64,000 nt of DNA. Source: Sipunculus nudus (Eukaryota > Annelida > Sipuncula > Golfingiida > Sipunculidae). A model generated the notes under the pieces. It was not told the DNA's origin. It worked only from the letters and a program-made list of their open reading frames with translations, and searched no databases. A program made the translations under genes and the position numbers. The stretch covers positions 18,536,001-18,600,000 of the forward strand of contig CM049308.1 of the NCBI GenBank assembly GCA_026874595.1, given 5' to 3'. Shown piece by piece: positions 1-12,482 of this stretch (position 1 is its first letter; every line of letters begins with the position of its first letter).

Positions 1-1490
1 TGTCCCGTCATCAGAAAGGCAATGTCTTGTCTCATATAAATTTTGAAATGTCATGAACTACAATATTTGTGACTGATATATTTTGTATAGGTTGCTTTGG
101 GACTATGTTGGGAAATGCTCCTGGCATTCTGCCTCAGCAGGCCATCAGGTGTGTCTAATGGTATCAGACAATGTTCCATGAATATTCATAATAAATATTA
201 TATGCAGGATAATTCATCATGAAGAATAATTGTTTATCATATGCACAGTAGAACTTTGTTTCTCTGAACGACAACTGGCACAATAGCTTGGTCCTGTTAA
301 TCTTTGAATCAGAATATTTGACCAGTATTGTGAAGAAAAGTGGACATTCTGGTTATGAAAAACCGCTTGCTGAAGAAACGGAGGAATAGGGTTTCCATTT
401 TAGTGATTCATTTGACCTTATTATCAAAGTTTAAATGTAGAATATTACATGAAGAATAATTATGTAATATGAACCTGCAGTTTTTCAAATTACTAACAAT
501 AAACGGTGTTGAAGAAACATTTATAGACGTTTATTGTAGGCAATTAAAATGGAAATTATACCGTGAAACATGTTGAGTTTATTGGTATACTGGTATTTGT
601 CTATATAAATATAAGAAAAACTCCCAAAGTCTAGCTCTAGATAAGTCAGTATTTTATTCTTATCCATATATTTGTTTTGCATTGTTGTTATTGACAGTAA
701 GTGTTTTTATAAACCATAACTTATACAGTAATATTTAAAAAAATTCACTGGAACCTGTGTAAGCACAGATATAAGGGTCAGGTATGTTCTGCTTTTGATG
801 AAAGAGTTTGCATAAAAGAGTTTTTTTTCAGAAATTTTATTTTCTGTATAAATAAGTTGTTTCTTTCTATTGAAGGAAATAACAGAGGGGACCAGTTGTG
901 TATGAAAAGACTTTGCAGGTAGCGATTTTGTAGGTAGACCTAAAAACTGTTTTACTTACCCCGAAAAGCAGTAAAAGCAAATATAATCTCATGACATATG
1001 TAGGTATACATTTTAAATCAGGCTCTTAAAGTTTGTTGGCAGGTTTTCACATAATACTTTTGAATTGTATATAAATATATGTATGTATACATTTGTCGAC
1101 GTCATGTGGATGCATGCACTTGTACAAACAGGGGCATATACGGAATCACTAAAGTATTAGAAAAAGAATAGAAAAATAGATTAAAAGTGTTTTTAACAAT
1201 GAACATTGAAAGAAAAAAGTTGTAATAAAAAATGTGTATATAATTACGTGTTTGTCTCTTTCTGTATACCGTAGTGAATAAAAGTAGTTTTTAAGTTAAA
1301 AGTAAATAAGTTCGTAATGCGGAGACGTGCACGGGCACGCTTATTTTAATATATTTGATGCGCTTTTATTATTTCTTTGATCTATAAAGGAAAAGAAATG
1401 TAACTGAAAGGTTTTGATCTTTGAAGACTTCGTCCTTAAATTGAAGAATGCCAAACAGTAGCAACTAAAAAAAACTGGAAGTCGGAGTTG
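1..1490. other. AT-rich intergenic stretch, nothing recognised
   Basis: The sequence is low in G+C, with short A and T runs and TATA-like strings. Stop codons are frequent in all frames. No RNA gene, repeat family or exon was recognised. Confidence 0.6.
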
Positions 1491-2350
1491 ATGAAATACC
1501 CGCAGAACCCGTCTATGCTTCAGAGTCGCGTGTCCTTAGGAAGAAAATGTAACAATTCTAGCATTTTGTTTGCCATCAAACAAAGACATATTGTGAAGCT
1601 ATTGGATGTACACGGAACCTTGAGAAAGTCTAATCACAGATAGGTTTCCTGTGTGCATGGGTTAATCCCCGAAGCCCAGAATTAGTTTGCTTGCCTGGCC
1701 AGACACTGCAAAGCGGAGGGATTGTCTTGGTGTGCACGCCGGATCAAGGGGTCCTCCATTTGGACGGATGAAATCGGAAACTTTCCCAGCAAACAGTAAA
1801 CAATGAATCGCTTCGGATCCCGACATGTTGGTTTTAGTGCGCCATTTGTTAACATTGTTGTGCTTATCGATTATGGGGAGATGCCGAGCTGGTAGAGACT
1901 GCGTGTTCCAGACAAGGCATCGATGGCGCTAATGGCAAGATGCGGCAAGATTGTCCGCCATCTCAATTCCTCAAATGGAGCGTGAAACGACCGAAATTAA
2001 TATTACACCTTGCGTCTGCTTCTATTGTGCGCAACATATTACGGCGAATAAGCTTCTGATGAAAGTGATTTCGCGTATTAGGTCGCACAATATCGCCCCT
2101 ATAGTTGTGCAAACGTGTCATTTTTACCTCTTTTTCACACTGGGTGTTGGTGCATGTATTCTGGTGTCGGATTCCCAAGTGGCCCCGTAGAGGCGGTGCC
2201 TTTCTGCGGCCTACCCACCATTTAAACTCCCGATTGCCCAGGCTTATTAGTAATTTATCCCAGTTCAAGCCCTACTAATTTTGTAATGGAAGCCGCAGAT
2301 ACCCCACCGCGGCTCACTGATGAATAATGGGGGACACGGTGCTGTAATCT
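1490..2350. promoter_or_regulatory. GC-richer island 1, candidate regulatory element
   Basis: Seen: a complex, microsatellite-free patch between AT-rich flanks. It holds two Sox-type cores in opposite orientation, AACAATG at 1799-1805 and CATTGTT at 1853-1859, plus a TTATCGATTATG string just after the second. Overlapping open frames on both strands (about 80-100 codons) look like products of low stop density. The regulatory role is inferred from composition and motifs only. Confidence 0.3.
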
Positions 2351-3000
2351 GGGATAAGAGAGATGATGGTCGTGTTTGTCCATTGCGTTACTTTTGTTTT
2401 TCCGCATGAATAAACGCTCTGTCTTATGAGGTAGTGGTACTTTAACGCTTAAAGTGTTCATCCTCTCATGTAGAATATTAATCCGAAATGCGTGTTCTAA
2501 AGGATGTACTCTGGAAAGAAATACAACTTTCCTCTTAAACAAGGTGACTATTAAACGCTTTCCCATGGAATCCTCCTAATTAATGTAATTTTTAATATGT
2601 TAAATTGCATAATCCAAAAGATACAAGAAGAAAGACCCGTTTCCTTTAAAACTCTTTTAAACTTGGAAGATTACCTGTTACTTCATCACGAAATATTATT
2701 TAAAATAAACTTTGGAAAGATATGGACAAAAACAAGCTTTGTCTTATAGGGCAATCTATAGGCTAACTATTCATCTTCTATTGTAAAGTGTTAGGTTGAG
2801 TCAGATTTTTTTAGGGGGGGGGACAATTTAAAGAACTTCCATCGCATTAACATTCATTTCCATCAATACTTTTTTTGTTGAAATTTTTAATTTTACAACG
2901 TACATTGCTAAATAGTAATAAAATAACATCGACAATATGGCTGTGAAATAGTAGATAGATGCAACATATCTGATTTAATATTCTTGTTGATAACAATTTT
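2350..3000. other. AT-rich stretch with a G9 run
   Basis: This is AT-rich filler with a run of nine G at about 2814-2822. An open minus-strand frame (2255-2566) has no recognisable domain. Nothing else was seen. Confidence 0.5.
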
Positions 3001-5109
3001 TAGCTCAGATGACTTGTAGTCATCTGAGCTATAGTCGTGGTCCTTTGTCCGTCGTCCGGCCGTCCGTCCGTTAACAGGGCACGTTTTGAAACCGTTGGAC
3101 CAACGATTCCAAAATTTTGCATACCATTAGATGTCCCAAAAAATCTCCTACCATACCGAAAATTGGGTCATTAGGACTTCTTTCCTTCGAGATATTAAGG
3201 GAAAACCTCCATTTTCCATAAAAAAAAGCCATTGTTACACTACAAGGCTGCCTAATATCAAAACCACTGATCTGTTTTGATCATATTTAGTATTCACATT
3301 CTTTCATACATTTTCTATGAACATACAAAAAATTAGGTCAGTTTTGGGTATTATTTTGAAGTTATGGGCCAAAAAATAATGCAATTTTAAAAAAATCTGG
3401 AAATATATTTACTCACCTAACATGAGAATTGCTGAAGCTAGAGACTTTTTTTCAGGAATATAACTTTATTTAATCAAGATTCAATTGTTTACCTAAAATT
3501 AGATCTGAATTTTGCAATTTTTTCAAGTTATTAGCATAAATAAAAAATCAGTACCTTAATTTTTGTCCAACTTTGGCAATGACACTTTTTTCCCTGTAAG
3601 CACTGTTGCTTTTATTTTCACAGCATATATACATAAGGATTTAATCTTTTAAAATCTGAAATTTCAAAGGAATTGATTGAAAAGAGTAGCTTTTATTCAA
3701 GTTTTCATACACCATGTCAAGTGTTGTTTACATCTAGCCCACCTAGTAGTACAGCCTTCACTTGCAGTATGTAACCCACCCCAGGCAGCTAGCCTTGGCA
3801 CAGCTTGGCCACTACCAGCAGGCTTCTTAGATTTTGTATTGTACCACCAGGGTTACAAAGATTAAAGTGCACATTTAATTGTGTCCACAAAGTGGTGTAT
3901 TGCTATGAAAGTGTGGATGTTCATCAGATAAGTAATTCCTTACTTCAGAAGAGTAAAAACTTCACCAGGATATATAATGATTGCAACTTTTGCAACAATT
4001 CTAATATTTTAACTTATATTTTCAGTTTTTTTACTCTGTATATATAATGATTGCAACTTTTGCAACAATTCTAAATTTTTAACTTATATTTTCAGGGGTT
4101 TTTTTTATTAAAAATTTAAAAAACTTGTAAATAAAAAAAAATGATTCAGATAAAATCTTCTTAATGGAAAAAGTGGATATGCTAAAAAAATAGGCTTATA
4201 TATAAACTTAAATGCATTATTCCCTTGAAAGTGAAATAAAGGTATCAGTCCATTCTGTCCACTTGCCTGTCCATCTGTAAATTTTCATGTGCATCACAGT
4301 ATCTCAAAGTTTTTACTGTTTTCCTTCATGACAGTCTTGTCAGAGTATTAGATTGCAATCATATATTTAGAACTTTACTATAACCAAGTAGGAGGGCCCC
4401 TTTCCTCTTAGCTTCTCTTATTCTTATATAAATGAAAAACATTAAAATAGAATATTTCTACATCCACCTTTTTGCTGCCCTCACTTTTCCCTTCTCCGAA
4501 CCCCATTCAAAAGTCAGCCTTGGTAAACAAGAACAAGATGAATCAGATATATTCATACTTTAATATTTTGTATTACTATTCGTCCATAGGTACCTATGTA
4601 CATGCCAGAAATTATGTCAATATAATGTAATATGTAGACATAGTGGGCATCACAATAATGTACCTTGTCAAGACTAAAGAGATATTGTGCCATACAGTCA
4701 CAAATTCATAAATCCCTTCATCAGCATAGTTAATCATAACATCATATCTGTCAAGCTGAAAGCTTGCAGACTTCCATACACTTTAGATCCTTCTACAAAT
4801 AGCCTTATCATCATTCTACTACTGCTTATTACTGCTGTCATTGAATTCATATTTGCTCAAATATATCACAATTTTCAACCCCTCCTAAATAAATAAAAAA
4901 TATACTACTATATTTTACTCTATTAATCCATCAGTCAGGTAATTTCATTTATCATTTACTCACATATTACATAACATTCCTTTATAATAGCCCAACATGT
5001 CCATTATATCCATAAGCTTTATCAACTTGATATAGTGTCACAGTGGAGAAACATTTATAGTCCAATCACGATCAGCTGAGCGCCGTGACCCATGGGTCCC
5101 TTGTTATAG
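3001..5109 (+). mobile_element. Dispersed repeat element 1, TCCGTCCG type with short terminal inverted repeats
   Basis: Seen: the left end opens with AGCTCAGATGACT (3002-3014), which folds on AGTCATCTGAGCT (3018-3030). A GTCCGTCGTCCG / GTCCGTCCG block follows at about 3046-3070. The right end has ATCAGCTGAGC (5071-5081), an inverted match to the left end, followed by GTGACCCATGGGTCCCTTGTT. Element 2 at 50.2 kb has the same pair of ends. The body is AT-rich with no open frame for a transposase, so the element is non-autonomous. Assignment to a mollusc-type repeat rests on general knowledge. The exact right boundary is uncertain by tens of bases. Confidence 0.6.
3970..4096 (+). repeat. Two-copy tandem duplication, 70-bp period
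   Basis: The segment starting ATATATAATGATTGCAAC at 3970 recurs at 4040 with only small differences, up to AACTTATATTTTCAG. It lies inside dispersed element 1 and is a local duplication within it. Confidence 0.85.
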
Positions 5110-5851
5110 TCTGCATATATATAGGCTAAACCTTTTGTTTTGATTATTTATCCTTCAAATAGTTACGTCCGTGTAGACATTTTGTGGAATTGAACAGCAA
5201 TTTTAAATTGTAATTTATATATTATTATTATTTTTATTACATTAGTATATTGTAATAAGCTGAGATTTGTTTACAGGCTTTCGACAGGTTTTTTGTGTCT
5301 GTATTTGCCCATTTTTTAACGCTTTGGTGACAATCTGCCGCTGTGAATAAGGTTTAGGAAAAAACATCCCAACGGAGAAATTTGCTGTTTTAGGACAAAG
5401 CAAAGTGAACCTTCATGCTGGAACTTCGTTTCGAACTTTTAATAAACACACTAGGTCGCAGTGTCAAGTAGGTATTGCGCTCAACAAGGAGATCGGCAGG
5501 GTTATGAAATATCGGGTTAAACTTGCCAATCACTGATCGTGGTCATTAAACTGCATGGTATTATTAATTTGAACAAAGTATAATTATATACTATACCCTA
5601 CATGCATTTGCATTGAGGCAGTCATACATCTGAAAACAGTTAATTTGTACATTTGCTGATCTTTTTATACCCGATGCTAAAAGGATAATTTAAAAAGGCG
5701 CTCGATGAACTCTGATTGGACATTGGTCTCTTCAAAATAATAAAATATAATCAACAAAAGCAAGAACTACCACTGCATGTTGTACAAAAACGGTTTAATT
5801 CCAACTCGCAAGATCCTGAAGATTTCTTTTTTATTATATTTTTCGTGTGCG

Positions 5852-5899
<48 letters not shown>

Positions 5900-6560
5900 A
5901 CAACGAACTTAAGAAATATACGTATTTCCTAAAACTTTCCGTAAATACGTGCAATTCGTAATTCACTCGGTAACGTTATATATCTTTACTGAAAAAATCT
6001 AGGAAATACATATATTTCCTGAAATTCAGGACCAGATATTTCATACATTTAAATACTGATATGTAAACAGACAATCTGAATCAGTTGCATATATCTATTC
6101 ACCTATATATCGGTAGAATTCGAGCTACAATGACCAGGATGTGCATCATATTCAATACACCTCTGATATGCATACAAGTTATTAGTATTTATATATAGTG
6201 TTTTTATAGCCAGTATTACCAAGCCCAATGAAGTAAGCACATGATTTTTTTTTCTTTTGCACTTGACTCTGTGTTCCATTGATTAATTTGAAGTCTTGAT
6301 TCTGGCAGCATTTGTGAAAAGAATACGTAAACTGAAGTAACCTTTGAGAAATATATAATATAAAATATTCGTAGCAATAAAATTTTGTCATCATAGTAAT
6401 TTTTATATCATTTTAAAAGAATACGTTCACTTTTTCCATTTTATATTTTTTGTTAGATTTCTTATTTTCACGACATTCTCGACAGTAGGAGAACAACTTT
6501 AATGCGTTAAAGAACAAATATTTTAATGTTGAAATACACCCATGCGTCAGCGCATATGTA
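5110..6560. other. AT-rich stretch
   Basis: AT-rich sequence with one (TA)n array (listed separately). No exon, RNA gene or repeat family was recognised. Confidence 0.5.
5854..5897. repeat. (TA)n microsatellite, about 44 bp
   Basis: Uninterrupted TA dinucleotides. The YIYIYI open frame across it is an artefact of the repeat. Confidence 0.95.
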
Positions 6561-6830
6561 TATACATGGTCACTTCATGAGCCATCACAGGATTATTCAC
6601 TGTCATCCGCGTCACCTCTTAACGTGCATTATTACATCACCTGGTTCCCTAAAGTGTTAACATTCAGTGAAATTTACACCCACTAACGTGCCAAACACGG
6701 GAGGTGTATTACAGCAGATTTTAACACTCCTTGTGCTTGTTTGGTATGAAAATCTCGTAAGAAGGATGATCTTTACAGGCTTTCATAGCACCCCAAGACC
6801 TGCCATCCAACGCATTCAAATGAATTTATA
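6560..6830. promoter_or_regulatory. Small GC-richer island 2
   Basis: A short complex patch without microsatellites, from about GAGCCATCACAGG to CACCCCAAGACC. It contains GTGTTAACA-like and CATCACC strings. The regulatory call is inferred from composition only. Confidence 0.2.
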
Positions 6831-6845
6831 AAATACAGGTATATA

Positions 6846-6890
<45 letters not shown>

Positions 6891-7640
6891 TCGGTATGTA
6901 TACTTATATATTTTAAAATCAATTGACGATTGCCTTTTAAAAACTAAACAATTTAAAACATCGTTATTTTTCTGAAAGAAAATAATTGGAGTATTCTTTA
7001 AAATGAAGGTTGACAAATATTCGTTTTATATCTTGTCACGTCTTCATCCTGAATCAGTTGCACATGATAAAGAATAAAAAACGTTTTTTTTTTAATTCAG
7101 ATTTATTAAATGTTATGTTATGTATGCATTTAAATTATACCGTAAATATAATAAAACAGGAGAACGTATACATTGAAAAAATAGTAAGGACTAATATCCA
7201 ATACATGCATCTTCGCCTTAAAAACCATGGAAACCTGCATTGTATATGTTCAGATCTCGGAAGAAGTGCAATCGATGCTGATATAAACAAGTTTTCAAGT
7301 GTGAAGTCCGACTTTGGAATGAGAGAAAAAAAAAGAAGAAAATATCGAATATGACGGACGAGATATATATATAGTTAAATGTGCATGTTAAACACGTTTT
7401 CTATAAAGAAATATGCATGTTGAATTTTTGCCTGTTTTCATGAAACGGCTTGCTGTTTAAAAATATCCTACAGTGCACATGTGGTGTTTTACTTTATGGA
7501 ATTATTATTAATTGTTCCGTTAATAATGTCATTAGTGTACATCTTTCTAGCCCATGCTAATTTTCATTTTATTTTTTGCCCCTTGGGCTCTTTACGCAAC
7601 CTGCGTTATCTTTTGGTGTTTTTTGTTTTTTTTGTTTTTT
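6830..7640. other. AT-rich stretch with a 114-codon open frame judged fortuitous
   Basis: AT-rich sequence. An open frame at 7010-7354 (+) encodes a K/N/I-rich peptide with no domain or membrane pattern that I recognise, and I do not support it as a gene. The sequence up to about 7640 turns T-rich (TTTGTTTTTTTTG runs). Confidence 0.45.
6849..6889. repeat. (AT)n microsatellite, about 41 bp
   Basis: Uninterrupted AT dinucleotides. Confidence 0.95.
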
Positions 7641-8700
7641 TTTGGCGCGCTACCGATGTCGTCTGCTGAAGCATGGGGTGCATGGTGAGGGCCGTGTGGC
7701 CCGTCTGACGGATTCAGTTATGGCCTGCAGGGCATTCTTACTCAATAGTCCATTGATTAGCTATGTCAATCGTCATCAATGGCTTCGATCACAGCCTGGC
7801 CCTCCCGACACACACGCTCTTTCATGAAACGCTGGCTGGGCCCGGTCCGAGTCCAATACCGCTAAATTTATCTTCCACTCCAAACTGTCAATCAAACGTC
7901 TTCTTCCAAATTTCAATAATTTCCTTTGTGAGAGTGCCATTAACGCCTTTCAGCTGGGTCTGCACAGAACACACTCTTCAACTAATGAGCTAAACTTAAT
8001 TAACACACTCCACACAGATTTTCCGGACTTAACACCCACAAGTGCGACCCTAACGAAATTTGCCCGCGTGTGACGTTTTGAAATTTTGGGAGTTGGGTCC
8101 AGCCCCGGCGTTTGCTGTCCCTACTTGACTGGGTATTGGTGCATGGCGTGGGTTTAATTAACATTCACCAGCAATACACTTGGAATTGCCAACCCCTGAG
8201 TATAAGCACCCTACTTGTATCAAACTGAACTCGCAAACGCACATTTGTAATATTTACTAAGGCGGCTTTCTACGCAGCGCTTTATTTGCTCTTGTTTGCG
8301 AAAGGGTCACCGTATCTTAACGACTGCGGCTGCGTTTTTGTTGATTTTTGTATATTCAGTATCATTGATGTTTAATTCTTTTATTCCATTGTCATGTTTG
8401 ACCCTTGTCAGAACGTTCATCCTTACCATCTACATAACGCCATTGTGTGTAATTCGCTGACCACCCACTATGGATTAGTTGCCCGTTTGGGTTAAGTGCG
8501 GTAAAGAGACACACCTGGCCTATGTATTGACGCCCTTTTGAACTTTTCACGCCTAATATGAGGTTGATGAACAAGTTTTTGGTTTCTTCTGGTCATCCTG
8601 CAGGAATTCCTTCACACTGACCTGAAAGACAGCTTTGTCTATGACCAAGGCTGAACCGTTCAGAAGTACCAGCGATGTATACACTTCAGAGTGAACAGCG
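7640..8700. promoter_or_regulatory. GC-richer island 3 with PBX/MEIS-like and homeodomain motifs
   Basis: Seen: about 1 kb of complex sequence. CTGTCAATCA at 7885-7894 is the exact reverse complement of the known PBX-PREP/MEIS composite TGATTGACAG. A related TGTCAAT lies at 7764-7770, beside TGATTAG at 7754-7760. Palindromic TTAATTAA occurs at 7996-8003 and 8154-8161. Inference: a homeodomain-responsive enhancer-like element. Overlapping short open frames here show no recognisable protein. Confidence 0.35.
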
Positions 8701-8723
8701 TATAATCTCGATCTTAACCTCTT

Positions 8724-8857
8724 ATAATAAAGTTCATATTCTAAGAAACAAGAAATTTTTTTCTTAATTCTCATAATAAAGTTCATATTCTAAGAAACAA
8801 GAAACTTTTTTTCTTAATTCTCATAATAAAGTTCATATTCTAAGAAACAAGAAACAA
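8724..8857 (+). repeat. Tandem repeat, 49-50 bp period, about 2.7 copies
   Basis: ATAATAAAGTTCATATTC starts copies at 8724, 8773 and 8823. Each continues CTAAGAAACAAGAAA and then a T run and CTTAATTCTC. The copies are nearly identical, which implies recent expansion. Confidence 0.92.
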
Positions 8858-8924
8858 ATTTTTGTTTTCATTTTCCGTCAGAGAACACGCTTCTTTATAT
8901 GTAATATGTTAACGACAGTTTGAA

Positions 8925-8929
<5 letters not shown>

Positions 8930-8981
<52 letters not shown>
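8930..8981. repeat. (TA)n microsatellite, about 52 bp
   Basis: Uninterrupted TA dinucleotides after AAAACAAA. Confidence 0.95.
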
Positions 8982-8984
<3 letters not shown>

Positions 8985-9191
8985 GTATGTATGACCTAAA
9001 TGTTTAGAAACTGGAGAAATGAGTGAACATGTAACGAAAAAAAACCGGTTATCATTTGCATATCATTTACATAAATGCATATCACATTCCTAGCAATTTA
9101 CAACCAGTCTATATGAAATTTGTTTCAGTACAAAAGTCCAAAAGCCGAAAATGCCATGCGATTCTTCTTTTCTTTTAATTTGCTCGGACTT

Positions 9192-9208
9192 GGGGGGGGG
9201 GGGGGGGG
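9192..9208 (+). repeat. Poly-G run (G17)
   Basis: Seventeen consecutive G, then CGGGC. The run could form a quadruplex and is unstable in sequencing, so its length is uncertain. Confidence 0.85.
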
Positions 9209-9585
9209 CGGGCACTGTCATATCGAAAGCCCAAATCAGTTCAGCGCTAAAGCTTTCCAGATCATCCTTGAGAGAATTATTGTGTATGAATTTAATGGTC
9301 GTATTTATCCCAAAATTTTAAACAAAGTGACCAACAGTCATACATCATCAGTTAGTATGTTAATAAAATGATGTTGTTACTTCGCTTCAATTTCAAACCG
9401 TTCAAACATATCTTCAACCTATACTGATCAAGAAATATAAGCAATATATAGTTAGAACATGCATATTTGGTACCTGCATGGTTTCGCATTTCTTTCAAAG
9501 TAAACGTCCGTTTATTATTATTCCATTTTTTGGTTATATATAATCATGAAAATGATTATTATTATTTATTTATGCATTTCTTTTC

Positions 9586-9642
9586 GTTATAATAATAATA
9601 ATAATTCTATTATTATAATAATAATTATTATTATTATATTGC
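9586..9642. repeat. AAT/ATT triplet repeat, partly self-complementary
   Basis: (ATA)n-type triplets on one side face (ATT)n-type triplets on the other, so the stretch can fold back on itself. Confidence 0.8.
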
Positions 9643-10920
9643 CCGCTAAAATACAAGTAAATATTAATTGACGGATGGTTTCAAACAAAAACAATGCAAT
9701 ATTATAACCCCAGTGACGGGTATAATTATATAAGAAATTTTGTTCCACTGCAAGACATATTTATTCAAAATAAATATAATAAATAATAACAAAATTTACC
9801 AATGTACCAATGCATGTTAGAGAAAATGTTTTTTATGCCTAACATGTATGAGCTGTCAGGCATGTGCTGCATGTGAATATATAAATAATCTCAGATCAAT
9901 TATATAAAATAAATTATATAAATGTTTATTATATCCTGCTTCTTGAGTCAAAGGGCTAATTGATAGATATAAAGTCGTCTTTATAATAAAACTCAAAGAA
10001 AAATTACACAATACCTGAAACAAGTTCGAGCGAGTCTGACGAAACACATTTGCCCTGCTTTCTATTCTTTATACCAGTTACTAAGAGAAATTTGCCTACA
10101 TCATTAAAATAATGTTTGGTCCTTTCTAAAAGTGCCCCGACATGTATAATCTTGCATATAAAGTGTTGTCGCGGGGTTCTGCATGAATTCCATCTACCCG
10201 TCAAAGTAATATATATTGTTTGTTTCATTCATTTTATATCAGTTGTCTCTATATATATGTAATATTTTCAACAATAGGTATCTGTCGCTTTACCTTCAAT
10301 ATATTTTGTTTCTTAGTATCTGGCTATCTGCTTTGTCCCTCATTTACACTCATGCATGCATATATATGTAGATATATAGCCTATACATGTAGGGAAAATA
10401 TGGCAACATTTAACAAGCAAAACAAATATATTGTGAATCCCTTTGTTGTGTATATTTTTAACCTGCATGTGCACTATATATGTAACAAAATTTTAACCGG
10501 AATTTTATCATTTTTTTTAAATATATTTCTGCAAGAGAAAGGATCTTCGCAAAAATTGGAAATCCTTTTTGTTTTTGCAATTCTTTTAATTTTCTGACTC
10601 CATGCATTAATTAATTAATTTCGTAGTGTTACTTATTAATAACAATAATCTTTTATTAATATACACAAACAATGACCACACATAATGAAATATATTTTAC
10701 TCATACTTTAGAGATTATGAAGTGTTAATCATCTTGTGTGTTATCATCAGTGTTAAATCATAAATATATCCTTTCTGGACTTATATAATACACAAAATTT
10801 ATATACCAGGATAAAGCAGGAGTGTGGAAACTGATATAAGTACATGTCACAAATATTCAACGTTCTTTTGAACTGACACCTATATCTAATATGCATCTCC
10901 ATATAATTAAAATTCCAAAG

Positions 10921-10921
<1 letters not shown>

Positions 10922-10969
<48 letters not shown>
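10922..10969 (+). repeat. Poly-C followed by (TC)n
   Basis: About eleven C are followed by roughly 18 TC units. This homopurine/homopyrimidine tract is capable of triplex (H-DNA) formation. Confidence 0.93.
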
Positions 10970-10974
<5 letters not shown>

Positions 10975-11237
10975 AATATAAAGGTCCATGCATGACCATG
11001 CATGTTGTTGGCGCTCACTATTGGATGAGGTATATATACCTAAGAGATTTGATGTTATTAGTAGGCCTCTGAATAGGTTTTTAAATGCAAATATACAGGA
11101 ATAATCCAGGAATAATACTCTGTAGTTAAGACATTAAATAGAGTGAATCAATGAGGTTCTGAAGAGATTTCACCTTTGAAACCATGCAGAACCTCCCGCT
11201 CCGTAGAGTCCAAAGGCTCGATATAATAAGGTTATGT

Positions 11238-11278
11238 CCTCTCTCTCTCTTTCTCTCTCTTTTTTTTCTCTCTCTCTC
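11238..11278 (+). repeat. Interrupted (CT)n
   Basis: Two CT blocks are separated by T runs. Confidence 0.85.
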
Positions 11279-11739
11279 GTATTTTCTTTATTTGGATCAA
11301 GAACATATTCATGAGACAATTTTTATTCAAATAATCAATTCACATTTTTCAATCTGTGTGTTTAGCTCCAAAACATTATACGAAACGAACAAAGCACTTT
11401 TAAGTTACACATAAAGGTATATATATATTGTCAAAGAACATTGTATGACGTGGATGATGAAACTTAAGTAATTTTTGCTTGGGTTTTGAATTTGTTAATG
11501 ATAATTGCCAATACATTGTTCTACCGAATTACCACCGTTATATATACATAATGTACTCTTAAAAATATCCGATACTTTAAATACATTTAATATAGGCCTA
11601 CCCGCAAACTATTTAAGAAAAATTAATTTATATAAAATATTGCGTTGCGGGTGTGTGCATGTGTTTGTGTGAAGTGCGCGTGTGAGTCCTCCAATATTCC
11701 ACTGTTCGTGCAAATATTATCTTATCTGTTATTTAGAAG

Positions 11740-12170
11740 AACGTGCACGCACATGCCGACTGGGGGTCAAGTTTGAAATTTGGCGGCGGCGACCTCTATG
11801 GGTAACTTTCACGTGGGTGATCGCGGTGACTGTTACCGGGGTGACCGGCTCGTGCAGGTCATGTAATGAGCATTAGATGTGTTTCTGAGAGCAGAAATCT
11901 TGAGGACACAGCAAACATCGGGCAGGTGTTAGTTGTTGTATTTTCTAAGCTGGCAAGCTATAATTAAATACAGAGTGGTTCCGCACTGGCCACGGCTCGG
12001 ATAAACTCCCGCGGGGTGCGACATTCGATCGCTATAGTGTATTTAAATCCCACACAGTCCATGAAAACATTGCCACCTATGAACTTCTAATCCGCGCATT
12101 TTTCCCCGGGATAATCCCTGTTGATCTTATTCCGCATTCCTCAAATATTATATGACATTCACGTAAGATA
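11740..12170. promoter_or_regulatory. GC-richer island 4 with K50 homeodomain-like sites
   Basis: Seen: complex sequence with the near-palindrome GGGATAATCCC (12108-12118) and TAATCC (12088-12093). Both match the TAATCC core bound by K50 homeodomains such as Otx, Pitx and Gsc. GGTGACC and AGGTCA half-sites occur near 11,840-11,860. The regulatory role is inferred. Confidence 0.3.
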
Positions 12171-12446
12171 AGCCATGGCTGTTGGCTACCTATATCCCTT
12201 GTTTGTTTTACAGACCGGTAACTTTATAATGCAATACGTATCATCCCAGCACTGGGTGAACACCTGCTTTGCGACAAAGGTTTATCTGTATAATACATTT
12301 AAAGTGGAACTCACATATGAGTGTTATTTGACTGATGTATATGACCTTATGATCTTAAAGTATATATAATCTATCATTTTGTATTAGTTTTATATTCTTA
12401 GTAATTCTTATATATTCGTATTGTAACTTGATCATTATCTTATTGG

Positions 12447-12482
<36 letters not shown>

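Larger units (their letters stand above)
9000..11740. other. AT-rich stretch rich in simple repeats
   Basis: It holds a G17 run, AAT/ATT runs around 9590-9640, TTAATTAATTAATT near 10,607 and CT arrays (listed separately). A 125-codon frame at 10,220-10,597 is hydrophobic and cysteine-bearing but looks like translated AT-rich noise. No gene is supported. Confidence 0.5.
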
